Below, piece after piece: positions 36,052 through 43,309 of a DNA stretch of 64,000 nucleotides. A model generated the notes under the pieces. It made no database searches and was not told the DNA's origin. It saw only the letters and a list, made by a program, of their open reading frames with translations. The stretch comes from Bacilli bacterium (GTDB lineage Bacteria; Bacillota_I; Bacilli_A; RF39; UBA660), in assembly GCA_017934595.1 (NCBI GenBank), contig JAGBJG010000009.1, positions 126,839-190,838 of the forward strand. Reading direction: 5' to 3'. The translations under genes and the position numbers were made by a program. The number at the start of each line of letters is the position of its first letter. The first letter of the stretch is position 1.

Positions 36052-36540
36052 AAGTTTTTTAAATTTTTCTCTAGATATATGGCTGCATCCTAATTCCCAT
36101 CTTCTAACGGATGTGTCACAAACTCCTATTAAATCGCCAAACTTTTGCATACTAAGATTTTTTTGTTTTCTGATTTGTCGTATTTTTTCACAAGGATCAT
36201 CTAAAAGAAAAGCAATATATTCATCATTAACTATTAATTTATCTTTAATATCTAGTTCCTCGATTATACCTTTAATTAATTTAATATCTACTAATTTCAT
36301 TTCTCTGTTTTCAATATGGAATAGTGCATCTCTAGAATATCCAAGTTTAAGACTTAGATCTTCTTGTTTAACATTAGCTAATCTACGATAATATTTTATT
36401 TGCTCACCAATACTAGCATTCTTCTTTAAAGGTTCTACATTCCATATAGGTGGTACTTTTATTTTAACTTCAGTTTTAATAGAAGGAAGTGTCTTATTCA
36501 ACAATTTTTCCAACAGGTGTATATTGCATTTTCGATACAT
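36034..36540 (-). CDS. Double-HTH protein at the element end
   Basis: The 168-residue frame has two XRE-like helix-turn-helix units (KYYRRLANVKQEDLSLKLGY; QIRKQKNLSMQKFGDLIGV). The only ATG (36540) lies in sigK DNA, out of the sigK frame, and has no SD. In the excised circle the same frame is continuous with the end of the recombinase: TGC AAA joins TGC AAT ATA. So its natural form may be the C-terminal part of a longer recombinase. Confidence 0.7.
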   Translation of the reverse strand: MYRKCNIHLLEKLLNKTLPSIKTEVKIKVPPIWNVEPLKKNASIGEQIKYYRRLANVKQEDLSLKLGYSRDALFHIENREMKLVDIKLIKGIIEELDIKDKLIVNDEYIAFLLDDPCEKIRQIRKQKNLSMQKFGDLIGVCDTSVRRWELGCSHISREKFKKLKKCMK

Positions 36541-36857
36541 TTAGCAGCATATGTAGTTATTCTAGTACCTGCTTTAGGAGAATATGAATCAACTCCTTTT
36601 ATAAGACCAATTGTACCTATACTAAGTAAGTCGTCCATATCTTCTTTTTGATGATCATATTTCTTAACTATATGAGCTACTAATCTAAGGTTATGTTCAA
36701 TTAATTTATCTCTAGCTATAGGATCACCTAACTTAGCTTTTCTCACACATTCTTCTTCCTCATCCTTAGGTAGGGGATCAGGAAATATATTATTAGAATA
36801 TGCAGCTGTAAATATATAAAAATCTTTAAATAGAAATTTCAATATTCTTTTAAACAT
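36498..36857 (-). CDS. sigK: sigK 5' segment (N-terminal half of pro-sigma-K, SpoIVCB-like)
   Basis: This segment encodes a hydrophobic pro-sequence (about the first 17-20 residues: FKRILKFLFKDFYIFTAAY), then FPDPLPKDEEEE and sigma region 2 with HNLRLVAHIVKKY and LLSIGTIGLIKGVDSY. True sigma-K sequence ends at codons ATC GAA plus the AA core (36531-36529); beyond it the frame runs 10 codons into the element and stops. SD AGAGGTG precedes ATG 36857. The pro-sequence implies processing by a SpoIVFB-like protease encoded elsewhere. Compare the C. difficile sigma-K, which lacks a pro-sequence. Confidence 0.93.
   Translation of the reverse strand: MFKRILKFLFKDFYIFTAAYSNNIFPDPLPKDEEEECVRKAKLGDPIARDKLIEHNLRLVAHIVKKYDHQKEDMDDLLSIGTIGLIKGVDSYSPKAGTRITTYAAKCIENAIYTCWKNC
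36507..36530 (-). other. Attachment site at sigK 5' side (AA core plus element arm)
   Basis: On the minus strand, sigK codons TGTATCGAA are followed by the core AA (36530-36529) and then the element arm TGCAATATACACCTG with TTGGAAA. It mirrors the arm at 21541-21562. Confidence 0.8.
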
Positions 36858-36873
36858 AATACACCTCTAATAA

Positions 36874-36899
36874 AAAATATGTAAAAAATAAAAAAATAT
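36874..36899 (-). promoter_or_regulatory. Possible sporulation promoter of sigK
   Basis: On the minus strand ATATT is followed, 13 bp later, by CATATTTT, about 20 bp before the SD. This resembles mother-cell sigma-E/sigma-K promoters, though spacing is 1-2 bp short. Confidence 0.35.
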
Positions 36900-36904
36900 T
36901 TTAG

Positions 36905-36952
36905 AAAAAAAGAGGATATTAAAAAGTTTTGTCATATTAAGTTTATAGGAGG
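36905..36952 (+). repeat. 48-bp upstream block, copy 1
   Basis: This block matches 58318-58365 at 45 of 48 positions and ends in AGGAGG. It lies upstream of the secreted coiled-coil gene. It contains TTAAAAAGTTTTG and CATATTAAG, the likely promoter and leader. Confidence 0.75.
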
Positions 36953-36970
36953 CGAGAAAGGAGTGATATT

Positions 36971-38311
36971 ATTAAGAAGTTATTTTTGATTATTTGTATG
37001 TTTTGTTTTATAGGAGTAGATGCTAAAGAATATTATTCAGAATATGGTAGTTTTAGTAAATGGGATACTAATTATGTAGAAAAAGATGAATTAACAGATG
37101 TAGAAGAAAAGAGGTTATATAAATATTATCATGAAGATATAATAGGTGATTATTATTTAGAAGGAGAAGCTCCAGATGGTTATACTTTAGATAAGTCTAA
37201 ATTTAAATATAGTAAATATAGTTCATATACTAATGAAGTTCCTCAAGTTATAAATGGACGTATTATAGAAAGTAAGGAAGTATTAGAATATCAAAGGATG
37301 GTACCTATATCATCAATTTTTATATATAACTTTAATAGTGCATTAGATATATCAGAAATAGATATTAAAGATAGTAATGGCAATGATATAAATTTCGATA
37401 TAAACTGTACTAACTGTAGTAGATTTTTTTCAGACAGTTTAAATAATAATTCTATATATGATTATAATTATTCTAATATTGATTCTAATATTATGATAAC
37501 TTTAAGAAAAGAATTATATTACGATGATATTAATGTTGATATATATCTATATGATACTTTAGCTAATCTAAAAGCGTTTGATATAGCTTTTCTATCTAAA
37601 GATGAAGATATTATTTTATTTAGTAATTTTAGAGAATATTTTAATTTAGATGATGTGCAAGATATAAAAAAATATACATTAAATTCTTCTAATATGATTG
37701 TTACTAATAAATGGAATAAAACTACTAGTAAAACGATAGATAAGTATACAAGAGTTATTTCTAATTATTCATATAGATATAGAGATTTACTTTATTACTA
37801 TTATAAAAAAGATATAACCTATAGTGATTATCTAGAAAAACCTACTAAGTATTATCCAAATCAAACTGAAGAATATATTACTTATTATAGATATAGGACT
37901 AGAGAAAAAGTTTTATATGATGAATTATTAAATGACTATAAATCTAATAAATTAGTTATTACTAATTTAAATAAAGATATTGAATTACTTAGATTAGAAA
38001 ATAGAAAATATATAGATGATTATAATAACTATATTAGTGATTTAAATGATAAAAATTTAAAAATAAATGAATTAAATATATCATTAGAAAATAATAAATT
38101 ATTATTAGAAAATAAAGAATTAGAAAAAAATAAAATAACTAAAGAATTTGAAAATGAATTATTAAATCTAAAAATGGAGGAAGAAACTAGGGAAGTAAGA
38201 AGTGTACCTTTATTAAAGATAGGTGATAACTATATTTATATATTACCAATTATATTTTTAATATTAATACTATCATTATTATTTATACTTAGAAAGAAAA
38301 AGAAAAACTAG
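36971..38311 (+). CDS. Secreted or anchored coiled-coil protein, unknown
   Basis: The signal peptide is IKKLFLIICMFCFIGVDA. A middle region with a Cys pair (INCTNCSRF) follows, then a long coiled coil (about residues 320-400, rich in Leu, Asn, Glu, Lys) and a C-terminal membrane helix with KKKKN, so the bulk faces outside. AAAGGAG at 36957-36963 points to ATT at 36968 or 36971 as the start; no ATG/GTG is in place, and TTG 36986 has no SD and would cut the signal. It sits between sigK and spoIIAA and may have a sporulation role. Confidence 0.65.
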   Translation: MKKLFLIICMFCFIGVDAKEYYSEYGSFSKWDTNYVEKDELTDVEEKRLYKYYHEDIIGDYYLEGEAPDGYTLDKSKFKYSKYSSYTNEVPQVINGRIIESKEVLEYQRMVPISSIFIYNFNSALDISEIDIKDSNGNDINFDINCTNCSRFFSDSLNNNSIYDYNYSNIDSNIMITLRKELYYDDINVDIYLYDTLANLKAFDIAFLSKDEDIILFSNFREYFNLDDVQDIKKYTLNSSNMIVTNKWNKTTSKTIDKYTRVISNYSYRYRDLLYYYYKKDITYSDYLEKPTKYYPNQTEEYITYYRYRTREKVLYDELLNDYKSNKLVITNLNKDIELLRLENRKYIDDYNNYISDLNDKNLKINELNISLENNKLLLENKELEKNKITKEFENELLNLKMEEETREVRSVPLLKIGDNYIYILPIIFLILILSLLFILRKKKKN

Positions 38312-38314
38312 TTT

Positions 38315-38321
38315 TGTCGAA
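38315..38321 (+). promoter_or_regulatory. Spo0A box upstream of spoIIAA-sigF
   Basis: TGTCGAA, in the context TTTTGTCGAATC, matches the Spo0A box exactly. The spoIIA operon is a known Spo0A-activated target in Bacillus. Confidence 0.6.
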
Positions 38322-38372
38322 TCTATTTAACTTAGATTAGAAACATGATAAAGTGGAGAGGAAGGTGATAAT

Positions 38373-38711
38373 TTGCTTGAAATAACAAAGGAGTTTCGCA
38401 AAGGAATTTTATTTGTAAGGCTTAAAGGAGTTTTAAATAAAGATACAGTTTCTTATTTAAATAAAGAAGTTACTAAAGTAGTAGCTGATATGCAATTTCA
38501 GAATGTATTATTCAATGTAGAAGAATTAACATCTATCGATATAGAAGGTGTACATGCTATATTATATAATTATAATTTATGCAAAGATAATAATGGTATA
38601 AGTCTATTATGTGGTGTAAATAAAAGTATTAAAAATATTATTAATCATAACTTATCTTTTATATTTCAAATAAAAGACGAAGAAAAAGCCATCAATATGG
38701 TAGAAATATAG
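38373..38711 (+). CDS. spoIIAA: SpoIIAA-like anti-anti-sigma factor (STAS domain)
   Basis: The 112-residue STAS protein begins LEITKEFRKGILFVRLKGVL. In B. subtilis SpoIIAA frees sigma-F by binding SpoIIAB, and is switched off by phosphorylation of a Ser in the DSSG motif. Here that motif is DIEG (SIDIEGVHAIL), so the phosphorylated Ser is absent. TTG 38373 follows AAGGTGAT. The sigma factor gene starts 8 bp after its stop, with no room for spoIIAB. Confidence 0.8.
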   Translation: MLEITKEFRKGILFVRLKGVLNKDTVSYLNKEVTKVVADMQFQNVLFNVEELTSIDIEGVHAILYNYNLCKDNNGISLLCGVNKSIKNIINHNLSFIFQIKDEEKAINMVEI

Positions 38712-38719
38712 GTGATATT

Positions 38720-39361
38720 ATGGATATAAAATTTATAAATGATAATAAAAATTTGATATATAGTATAGCTAATTATTATAGAGGATACGCGAATATAGAA
38801 GATTTATTTCAAGTTGGTTGTATAGGCTTAATAGAGGCATATAATAATTATGATTACAATAAAAATACCAAATTTAGTACATTCGCATATCCATATATAT
38901 TGGGTAGAATAAGTGAATATGTAAGATGCGATAAAGATATTAAAATATCAAAAGATATATATTCATTAAATGGTAAGATAGAAAAAGTAAAAGCTATGTT
39001 ATCACAAGAGTTAGGTAGAATACCAACTGATGAAGAAGTAGCTAACTATTTAGATGTTGATCCATATAAATATAGTGAAGCAGTCAATAGTATGAATCCT
39101 ATACAAAGTCTTGATTATGAATATATGGATATGTCTTTATATGATGTTATTAAAGATAATATGGATATTGAAACAATAGTAACTTTAAAAAATGAATTAG
39201 ATAAATTAGATCCTATTGATAAAGAAATAATAATATCAAGATATTTATATGATTTAACACAAATGGAAATAGCTGAGAAAATGAATATGAATCAAGTAGC
39301 TATATCTAGACGTAGTAATAAGGTATTAACTAAGTTAAGATCAAATTTAGAGTATAAATAA
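38720..39361 (+). CDS. sigF: Sporulation sigma factor, sigma-F type
   Basis: The 213-residue sigma-70 family protein has region 2 with NLIYSIANYY and DLFQVGCIGLIEAYNNYD then FSTFAYPYI, region 3 (KAMLSQELGRIPTDEEVANYL), and region 4 HTH (LTQMEIAEKMNMNQVAISRR). The position between spoIIAA and spoVA genes identifies sigma-F rather than sigma-G. It is shorter than B. subtilis SigF (about 255), mainly at the N-terminus. SD AGGTGAT. Confidence 0.85.
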   Translation: MDIKFINDNKNLIYSIANYYRGYANIEDLFQVGCIGLIEAYNNYDYNKNTKFSTFAYPYILGRISEYVRCDKDIKISKDIYSLNGKIEKVKAMLSQELGRIPTDEEVANYLDVDPYKYSEAVNSMNPIQSLDYEYMDMSLYDVIKDNMDIETIVTLKNELDKLDPIDKEIIISRYLYDLTQMEIAEKMNMNQVAISRRSNKVLTKLRSNLEYK

Positions 39362-39398
39362 AAAGCTTTCTAACATAATAAAGTTAGGAGGCTTTTTT
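39361..39398 (+). terminator. Terminator-like hairpin carrying the spoVAC SD
   Basis: AAAAGCTTTCTAAC pairs with GTTAGGAGGCTTTT (two G-U) around an 8-nt loop. The SD AGGAGG is inside the 3' arm, and the U-tract separates it from ATG 39399. It could tune sigF to spoVA expression. Confidence 0.75.
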
Positions 39399-39845
39399 AT
39401 GGATGAAAATAAGTATAGTATATTAGTAAAAAAACATACACCTAAAGAAGATGTATCAAAAAATGTGTTTAAAGCTTTTATAGGTGGTGGGATTATGGGA
39501 TTACTTGGACAAGGACTTATAGATATATATTCATTTTTGTTTAATGTTTCTACTAAGGAAGCAGGAATATATATGATTGTTACTTTAATATTTTTAGGAT
39601 GCTTATTCACATGCTTAGGATGGTTTGATAGATTAGTTAATTTTTTTAGATGTGGATTAATTATTCCTATTACAGGATTTGCCCACGCTATGCAGTCAGC
39701 TACATTAGAGTATAGGCGTGAGGGATTAATTACAGGCATAGGTACATGCATGTTTAAATTAGCAGGATCAGTAATTGCATACGGAATTATAAGTGCTTAT
39801 ACATTTGGGGTTATAAGATTAATTATATTAGGGGTGTTAAAATGA
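39399..39845 (+). CDS. spoVAC: Stage V sporulation protein AC
   Basis: The 148-residue membrane protein is part of the SpoVA channel that moves dipicolinic acid into the forespore. It has about three to four membrane helices and the conserved FAHAMQSATLEYRREGLITGIG. It is followed by spoVAD with a 4-bp overlap. Confidence 0.95.
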   Translation: MDENKYSILVKKHTPKEDVSKNVFKAFIGGGIMGLLGQGLIDIYSFLFNVSTKEAGIYMIVTLIFLGCLFTCLGWFDRLVNFFRCGLIIPITGFAHAMQSATLEYRREGLITGIGTCMFKLAGSVIAYGIISAYTFGVIRLIILGVLK

Positions 39846-40825
39846 ATTTTAAATATAAAAATGTTTATTTAAATGAAACTGCTTTAGTAGCCGGACCTTA
39901 TGAAGCAAAAGGACCATTTGGTAAATACTATGATAAAACATATAATGATTTTTACTTTGGTACTAATTCATGGGAAATGGCAGAATCAAAATTAATAACT
40001 GAAAGTGTATCTATATTACTTAATAAAGCTAAATTAAATAAAGATGATATTGATATACATATATCATCAGATTTATTAAATCAATTAGTAGCTAGTAATT
40101 ATGCAGCTAAAGATATTAATATACCATTTATAGGTTTATATGCAGCCTGTGCGTCATCTACATTAGGTATTATACTTGCTTCAAATATGATTAATAGTAA
40201 GCAAATTAAAAAAGCCATATGCACGGTTAGTAGTCATAATGCTTCTGCTGAAAAACAATTTAGATATCCTGTGGAATATGGTGGACCTAAAAGAAAGACT
40301 ACAACATCAACATCTACTGGTGGATGTGCAGCATTAATATCAAATAGTAAAAGTGGAATAAAGATTGAATCTGGAACTATAGGTAGAGTAGTTGATATGA
40401 ATATTAAAGATGTATATCATATGGGAGCAGTTATGGCACCAGCAGCTGCAGAAACTTTATATGAACATTTAAAATACCATAAAAGGAAACCTAATTATTA
40501 TGATTTAATTTTAACTGGAGATTTAGGTATATATGGTAGAGGAATATTTAAAGACTACTTGAAAGAAAAATATAATATTGAATTAAATAATTATGAAGAT
40601 GCAGGTTCTATTTTATATGGTAATAATAAAAAGATGTATGCTGGTGGATCAGGCCCTGCATGTCTGCCTTTGATATCATATGGATATGTTTTTAATAAAC
40701 TAAAAAATAAAGAATATAAAAAAGTATTATTAATAGCTACTGGAGCATTACATAGTGTAACTATGTGCAACGAAAAAAACTCAATACCAAGTATCGCGCA
40801 TGCTATTAGTTTGGAGGTTATATGA
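39842..40825 (+). CDS. spoVAD: Stage V sporulation protein AD
   Basis: The 327-residue protein has a thiolase-like fold (AACASSTLGIILASN, then GDLGIYGRGIFKDYL). In Bacillus SpoVAD binds dipicolinic acid on the spore membrane. Family motifs VAGPYEAKGPFG and FYFGTNSWEMAE are present. Confidence 0.96.
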   Translation: MNFKYKNVYLNETALVAGPYEAKGPFGKYYDKTYNDFYFGTNSWEMAESKLITESVSILLNKAKLNKDDIDIHISSDLLNQLVASNYAAKDINIPFIGLYAACASSTLGIILASNMINSKQIKKAICTVSSHNASAEKQFRYPVEYGGPKRKTTTSTSTGGCAALISNSKSGIKIESGTIGRVVDMNIKDVYHMGAVMAPAAAETLYEHLKYHKRKPNYYDLILTGDLGIYGRGIFKDYLKEKYNIELNNYEDAGSILYGNNKKMYAGGSGPACLPLISYGYVFNKLKNKEYKKVLLIATGALHSVTMCNEKNSIPSIAHAISLEVI

Positions 40826-41172
40826 TATATTTAAAATCATTTATATTTTGTGGATTAGTATCAGCTTTAGCAGAATTAATTTTATCTAAAACTAAATTAA
40901 CACCAGGTCATATGACAACTTTATTTGTTATAGTAGGATCATTTTTAGATGTCTTTGATATATATGATAAATTAATAGTATGGGCAGGTGGAGGTGCATT
41001 AGTACCAATTACTTCATTTGGACATTTATTAATTCATGGGGCTATGGATATGGCTACTAATTCTAATTTTATGGGATTACTTACTGGAATGCTTAATTTA
41101 ACAGCTGCAGGTATTACTTCAGCTATAATAATATCTTTTTATTTATCATTAATTTTTAAACCAAAAGACTAA
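40822..41172 (+). CDS. spoVAE: Stage V sporulation protein AE
   Basis: The 116-residue membrane protein has PGHMTTLFVIVGSFL and GGGALVPITSFGHLLIHGAM, typical of SpoVAEb. It overlaps spoVAD by 4 bp. spoVAA, spoVAB and spoVAF are not in this operon, as in many reduced spoVA sets. Confidence 0.94.
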   Translation: MIYLKSFIFCGLVSALAELILSKTKLTPGHMTTLFVIVGSFLDVFDIYDKLIVWAGGGALVPITSFGHLLIHGAMDMATNSNFMGLLTGMLNLTAAGITSAIIISFYLSLIFKPKD

Positions 41173-41185
41173 TAGTCTTTTTTTT
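41163..41185 (+). terminator. Intrinsic terminator after spoVAE
   Basis: AAAAGACT and AGTCTTTT form an 8-bp stem with a 3-nt loop and a T-run. Confidence 0.8.
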
Positions 41186-41194
41186 AATATTTAG

Positions 41195-41223
41195 TTGATA
41201 ATTTATTAAATCTTTGATACAAT
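41195..41223 (+). promoter_or_regulatory. Housekeeping promoter of the ireB-mltG operon
   Basis: TTGATA, 17 bp, then TACAAT with TG extension (TGATACAAT). Confidence 0.7.
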
Positions 41224-41251
41224 TAAGGTGTATCTAAAAGTAGGTGATATA

Positions 41252-41491
41252 GTGGATAAAACGAAAGTATATACTTTGTCAGATTTCCAAGATGAACTAG
41301 TTAAGGACACACTTAAAGATGTATCTGAAATTCTAGAAGAAAGAGGATATGATCCTATCAATCAAATAGTAGGATATTTAATAAGTGGTGATCCGGGTTA
41401 TATTTCTAGTTACAAAGAAGCACGTACTAAAATATCAAAACTAGATCGTACTAAAGTAATTGAAGTATTAGTAAGAGAAATGCTTAAATGA
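41252..41491 (+). CDS. ireB: IreB family regulatory phosphoprotein
   Basis: The 79-residue DUF965 protein has ERGYDPINQIVGYLISGDPGYIS, diagnostic for IreB, a substrate of the PASTA kinase IreK in enterococci, where it affects cell-wall stress responses. GTG 41252 follows AGGTGAT. It overlaps ruvX by 4 bp, as in other Firmicutes (ireB-ruvX-yrzB order). Confidence 0.93.
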   Translation: MDKTKVYTLSDFQDELVKDTLKDVSEILEERGYDPINQIVGYLISGDPGYISSYKEARTKISKLDRTKVIEVLVREMLK

Positions 41492-41919
41492 AATACTTAG
41501 GATTAGATTTAGGAACTAGAACATTAGGTATAGCTATATCTGATGCTACACATTTAGTTGCTACACCAGTTAAAGTTTTGAGATTTGAAGATAGTATGTA
41601 TGAGGATACTATAGCTCCGCTTAAAGAAATCATTGATAGTGAAAAAATATCTAAGATAATTTTAGGATTACCTAAGAATATGAATAATACTATTGGTGAT
41701 AGAGCTAATACTACTTTAGAGTATAAGAAGATGTTGGAAAGTATTTTTAATCTTCCAGTGATAATGCAAGATGAAAGACTATCTACGGTAGCTGCTCATA
41801 ACTATATGTTAGAAGCAGATTTATCTAGAAAAAAAAGAAAAGCCAAAGTAGATGGCTTAGCTGCAAGTATTATATTGCAGACATATTTAGATATAGAAAG
41901 AGGGAAAAATAATGAATAA
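41488..41919 (+). CDS. ruvX: Putative pre-16S rRNA nuclease / Holliday junction resolvase YqgF
   Basis: The 143-residue RNase H-like protein has GLDLGTRTLGIAISD, LPKNMNNTIGDRA and DERLSTVAA. It acts in 16S rRNA 5' maturation (YqgF) and was once named as a resolvase. It overlaps yrzB by 8 bp. Confidence 0.95.
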   Translation: MKYLGLDLGTRTLGIAISDATHLVATPVKVLRFEDSMYEDTIAPLKEIIDSEKISKIILGLPKNMNNTIGDRANTTLEYKKMLESIFNLPVIMQDERLSTVAAHNYMLEADLSRKKRKAKVDGLAASIILQTYLDIERGKNNE

Positions 41920-42220
41920 TTTAGAAGAACAAAAATTTACAGTAATTAATAATGAAGGTGAAGAAGTAGAATGTGAAGCTTTATTTAGATTTGAATCTGA
42001 TGAAACTCATAAAAACTACATAGTATATACTGATAATTCACAAGATGAAGAAGGTAATACTAGAGTATATGCTTCAATCTATACACCAGGACAAGAAAAA
42101 ACTAAATTAGAACCAATTGAAACTGACGCTGAATGGAATAAAATTCAACAAATCCTTGATGTTATTCAAGAACAAGTTAGAGAATCAATGGAAGGTACAG
42201 AAAATGGAGGACAAGCTTAA
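41912..42220 (+). CDS. yrzB: DUF1292 family protein (YrzB-like)
   Basis: The 102-residue acidic protein has FTVINNEGEEVECEALFRFE and a NYIVYTDNSQDEEGNTRVYAS strand pair, typical of DUF1292. The location after ruvX is conserved across Firmicutes; its function is unknown. Confidence 0.88.
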   Translation: MNNLEEQKFTVINNEGEEVECEALFRFESDETHKNYIVYTDNSQDEEGNTRVYASIYTPGQEKTKLEPIETDAEWNKIQQILDVIQEQVRESMEGTENGGQA

Positions 42221-42236
42221 TTATAAGCTTGTTTTT
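42211..42236 (+). terminator. Intrinsic terminator
   Basis: ACAAGCTTA and TAAGCTTGT form a 9-bp stem with a 4-nt loop and five T residues. Confidence 0.75.
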
Positions 42237-42241
42237 GTAGT

Positions 42242-43309
42242 ATGAAGAAATTTGTTGTAATAGCTAAAATGATGATAGTTTTTATTGCTATTATCATTAT
42301 AACTTTATGTGTATTTTATAGATTAGAAATAAGACCTATGGATAAGACAGGCCAAGATATTGAATTCGTCGTTGAAGATGGTGAAACTTGGTATAGTATA
42401 GGTGAAAGCTTATATGAAAAAGGTTTAATTCGTTCTTATAAATTTTATAAAATATATATCAAATTATTTAGACCAGATAATGTAGAAGCAGCTAATTATA
42501 TGTTATCTACTAATATGAGTCTACCTAAAATTATTGATGCATTAGAAAATGGTGAATCTATTAATCCTAATCTAGTTAATGTAACTTTTAGAGAAGGTAT
42601 TAATATGAGACGTGTTGCTTCTATAATAGCAGAAAATACAAATAATACTGAAGAAGATGTATTTAACTTACTTAATGATGAGGAATATATAGATAGTCTA
42701 ATTAATAAATATTGGTTTTTAACAGATGATATTAAAGATGAAAATATATATTATCCTTTAGAAGGTTATTTATTCCCTAGTACATATCAAGTAGATAAAA
42801 CTAAGGATGTTAAAACTATATTTGAAGTAATGCTTAATGAAACTGATAAAGTATTAAGTGAATATAAAGAAAAAATAAATAATAGTGATTTAAGCATTCA
42901 TGAATTAATCACTTTAGCGTCTATAGTTGAACTTGAAGCTGGTAATGCATCTGATAGATCTGATGTAGCAGGAGTATTTTATAATAGAGTTAAAAACTAT
43001 TGGACTTTAGGTAGTGATGTAACTACATATTATGCATTAAAAATAGATGATTTTAGTTATTCATTATCAACTAAAGAGTTAAATACATGCAATAAATATA
43101 ATACTAGAAGTACATGTTTTAATGGCCTACCTATAGGACCTATATCAAATCCGGGATTGGAATCAATCAAAGCTACTATAAATCCAACAGATACAACAGC
43201 ATATTACTTTGTCGCGGATTGTGATGGTAAAACATATTTAACTAAGACATTGAATGAACATGATAAAATTATATCTAAACTAAAAAGTGAGGATAATTGG
43301 TGTCAATAA
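42242..43309 (+). CDS. mltG: Endolytic murein transglycosylase
   Basis: MltG cuts nascent glycan strands at the membrane and sets glycan length. The 355-residue protein has one N-terminal membrane helix, a LysM-like segment and the YceG domain with ASIVELEAG (catalytic Glu) and NGLPIGPISNPGL. ATG 42242 lies only 5 nt after the terminator tail and has no clear SD, which is odd for this genome. The stop overlaps the next start by 1 bp. Confidence 0.93.
   Translation: MKKFVVIAKMMIVFIAIIIITLCVFYRLEIRPMDKTGQDIEFVVEDGETWYSIGESLYEKGLIRSYKFYKIYIKLFRPDNVEAANYMLSTNMSLPKIIDALENGESINPNLVNVTFREGINMRRVASIIAENTNNTEEDVFNLLNDEEYIDSLINKYWFLTDDIKDENIYYPLEGYLFPSTYQVDKTKDVKTIFEVMLNETDKVLSEYKEKINNSDLSIHELITLASIVELEAGNASDRSDVAGVFYNRVKNYWTLGSDVTTYYALKIDDFSYSLSTKELNTCNKYNTRSTCFNGLPIGPISNPGLESIKATINPTDTTAYYFVADCDGKTYLTKTLNEHDKIISKLKSEDNWCQ

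Larger units (their letters stand above)
21541..36528. mobile_element. skin-like sigK intervening element, 14,990 bp core to core
   Basis: The element splits sigK inside the codons for CIEN|EIR, the same place as in known split sigK genes. The ends are 22-nt imperfect inverted repeats flanking an AA dinucleotide. The two att sites are in direct orientation, so recombination would excise a circle. Cargo includes a large serine recombinase, a small serine recombinase, a replication-initiator-like protein, a DnaB-like helicase, nuclease-like proteins, a membrane papain-like peptidase, paralogous OB/propeller proteins and small HTH proteins. No phage structural genes are seen, so it looks plasmid- or satellite-like rather than a prophage. 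Confidence 0.92.

Noticed and set aside
21172-36857. Core TGCAA instead of AA for sigK rejoining
   Set aside because: Also in frame, but it adds two residues (CIENANEIR) to a strictly conserved CIENEIR segment, and it is not at the centre of the arm symmetry.
36986-38311. TTG 36986 as the start of the coiled-coil gene
   Set aside because: Too far from the SD, and it would remove the basic residues of a clear signal peptide.
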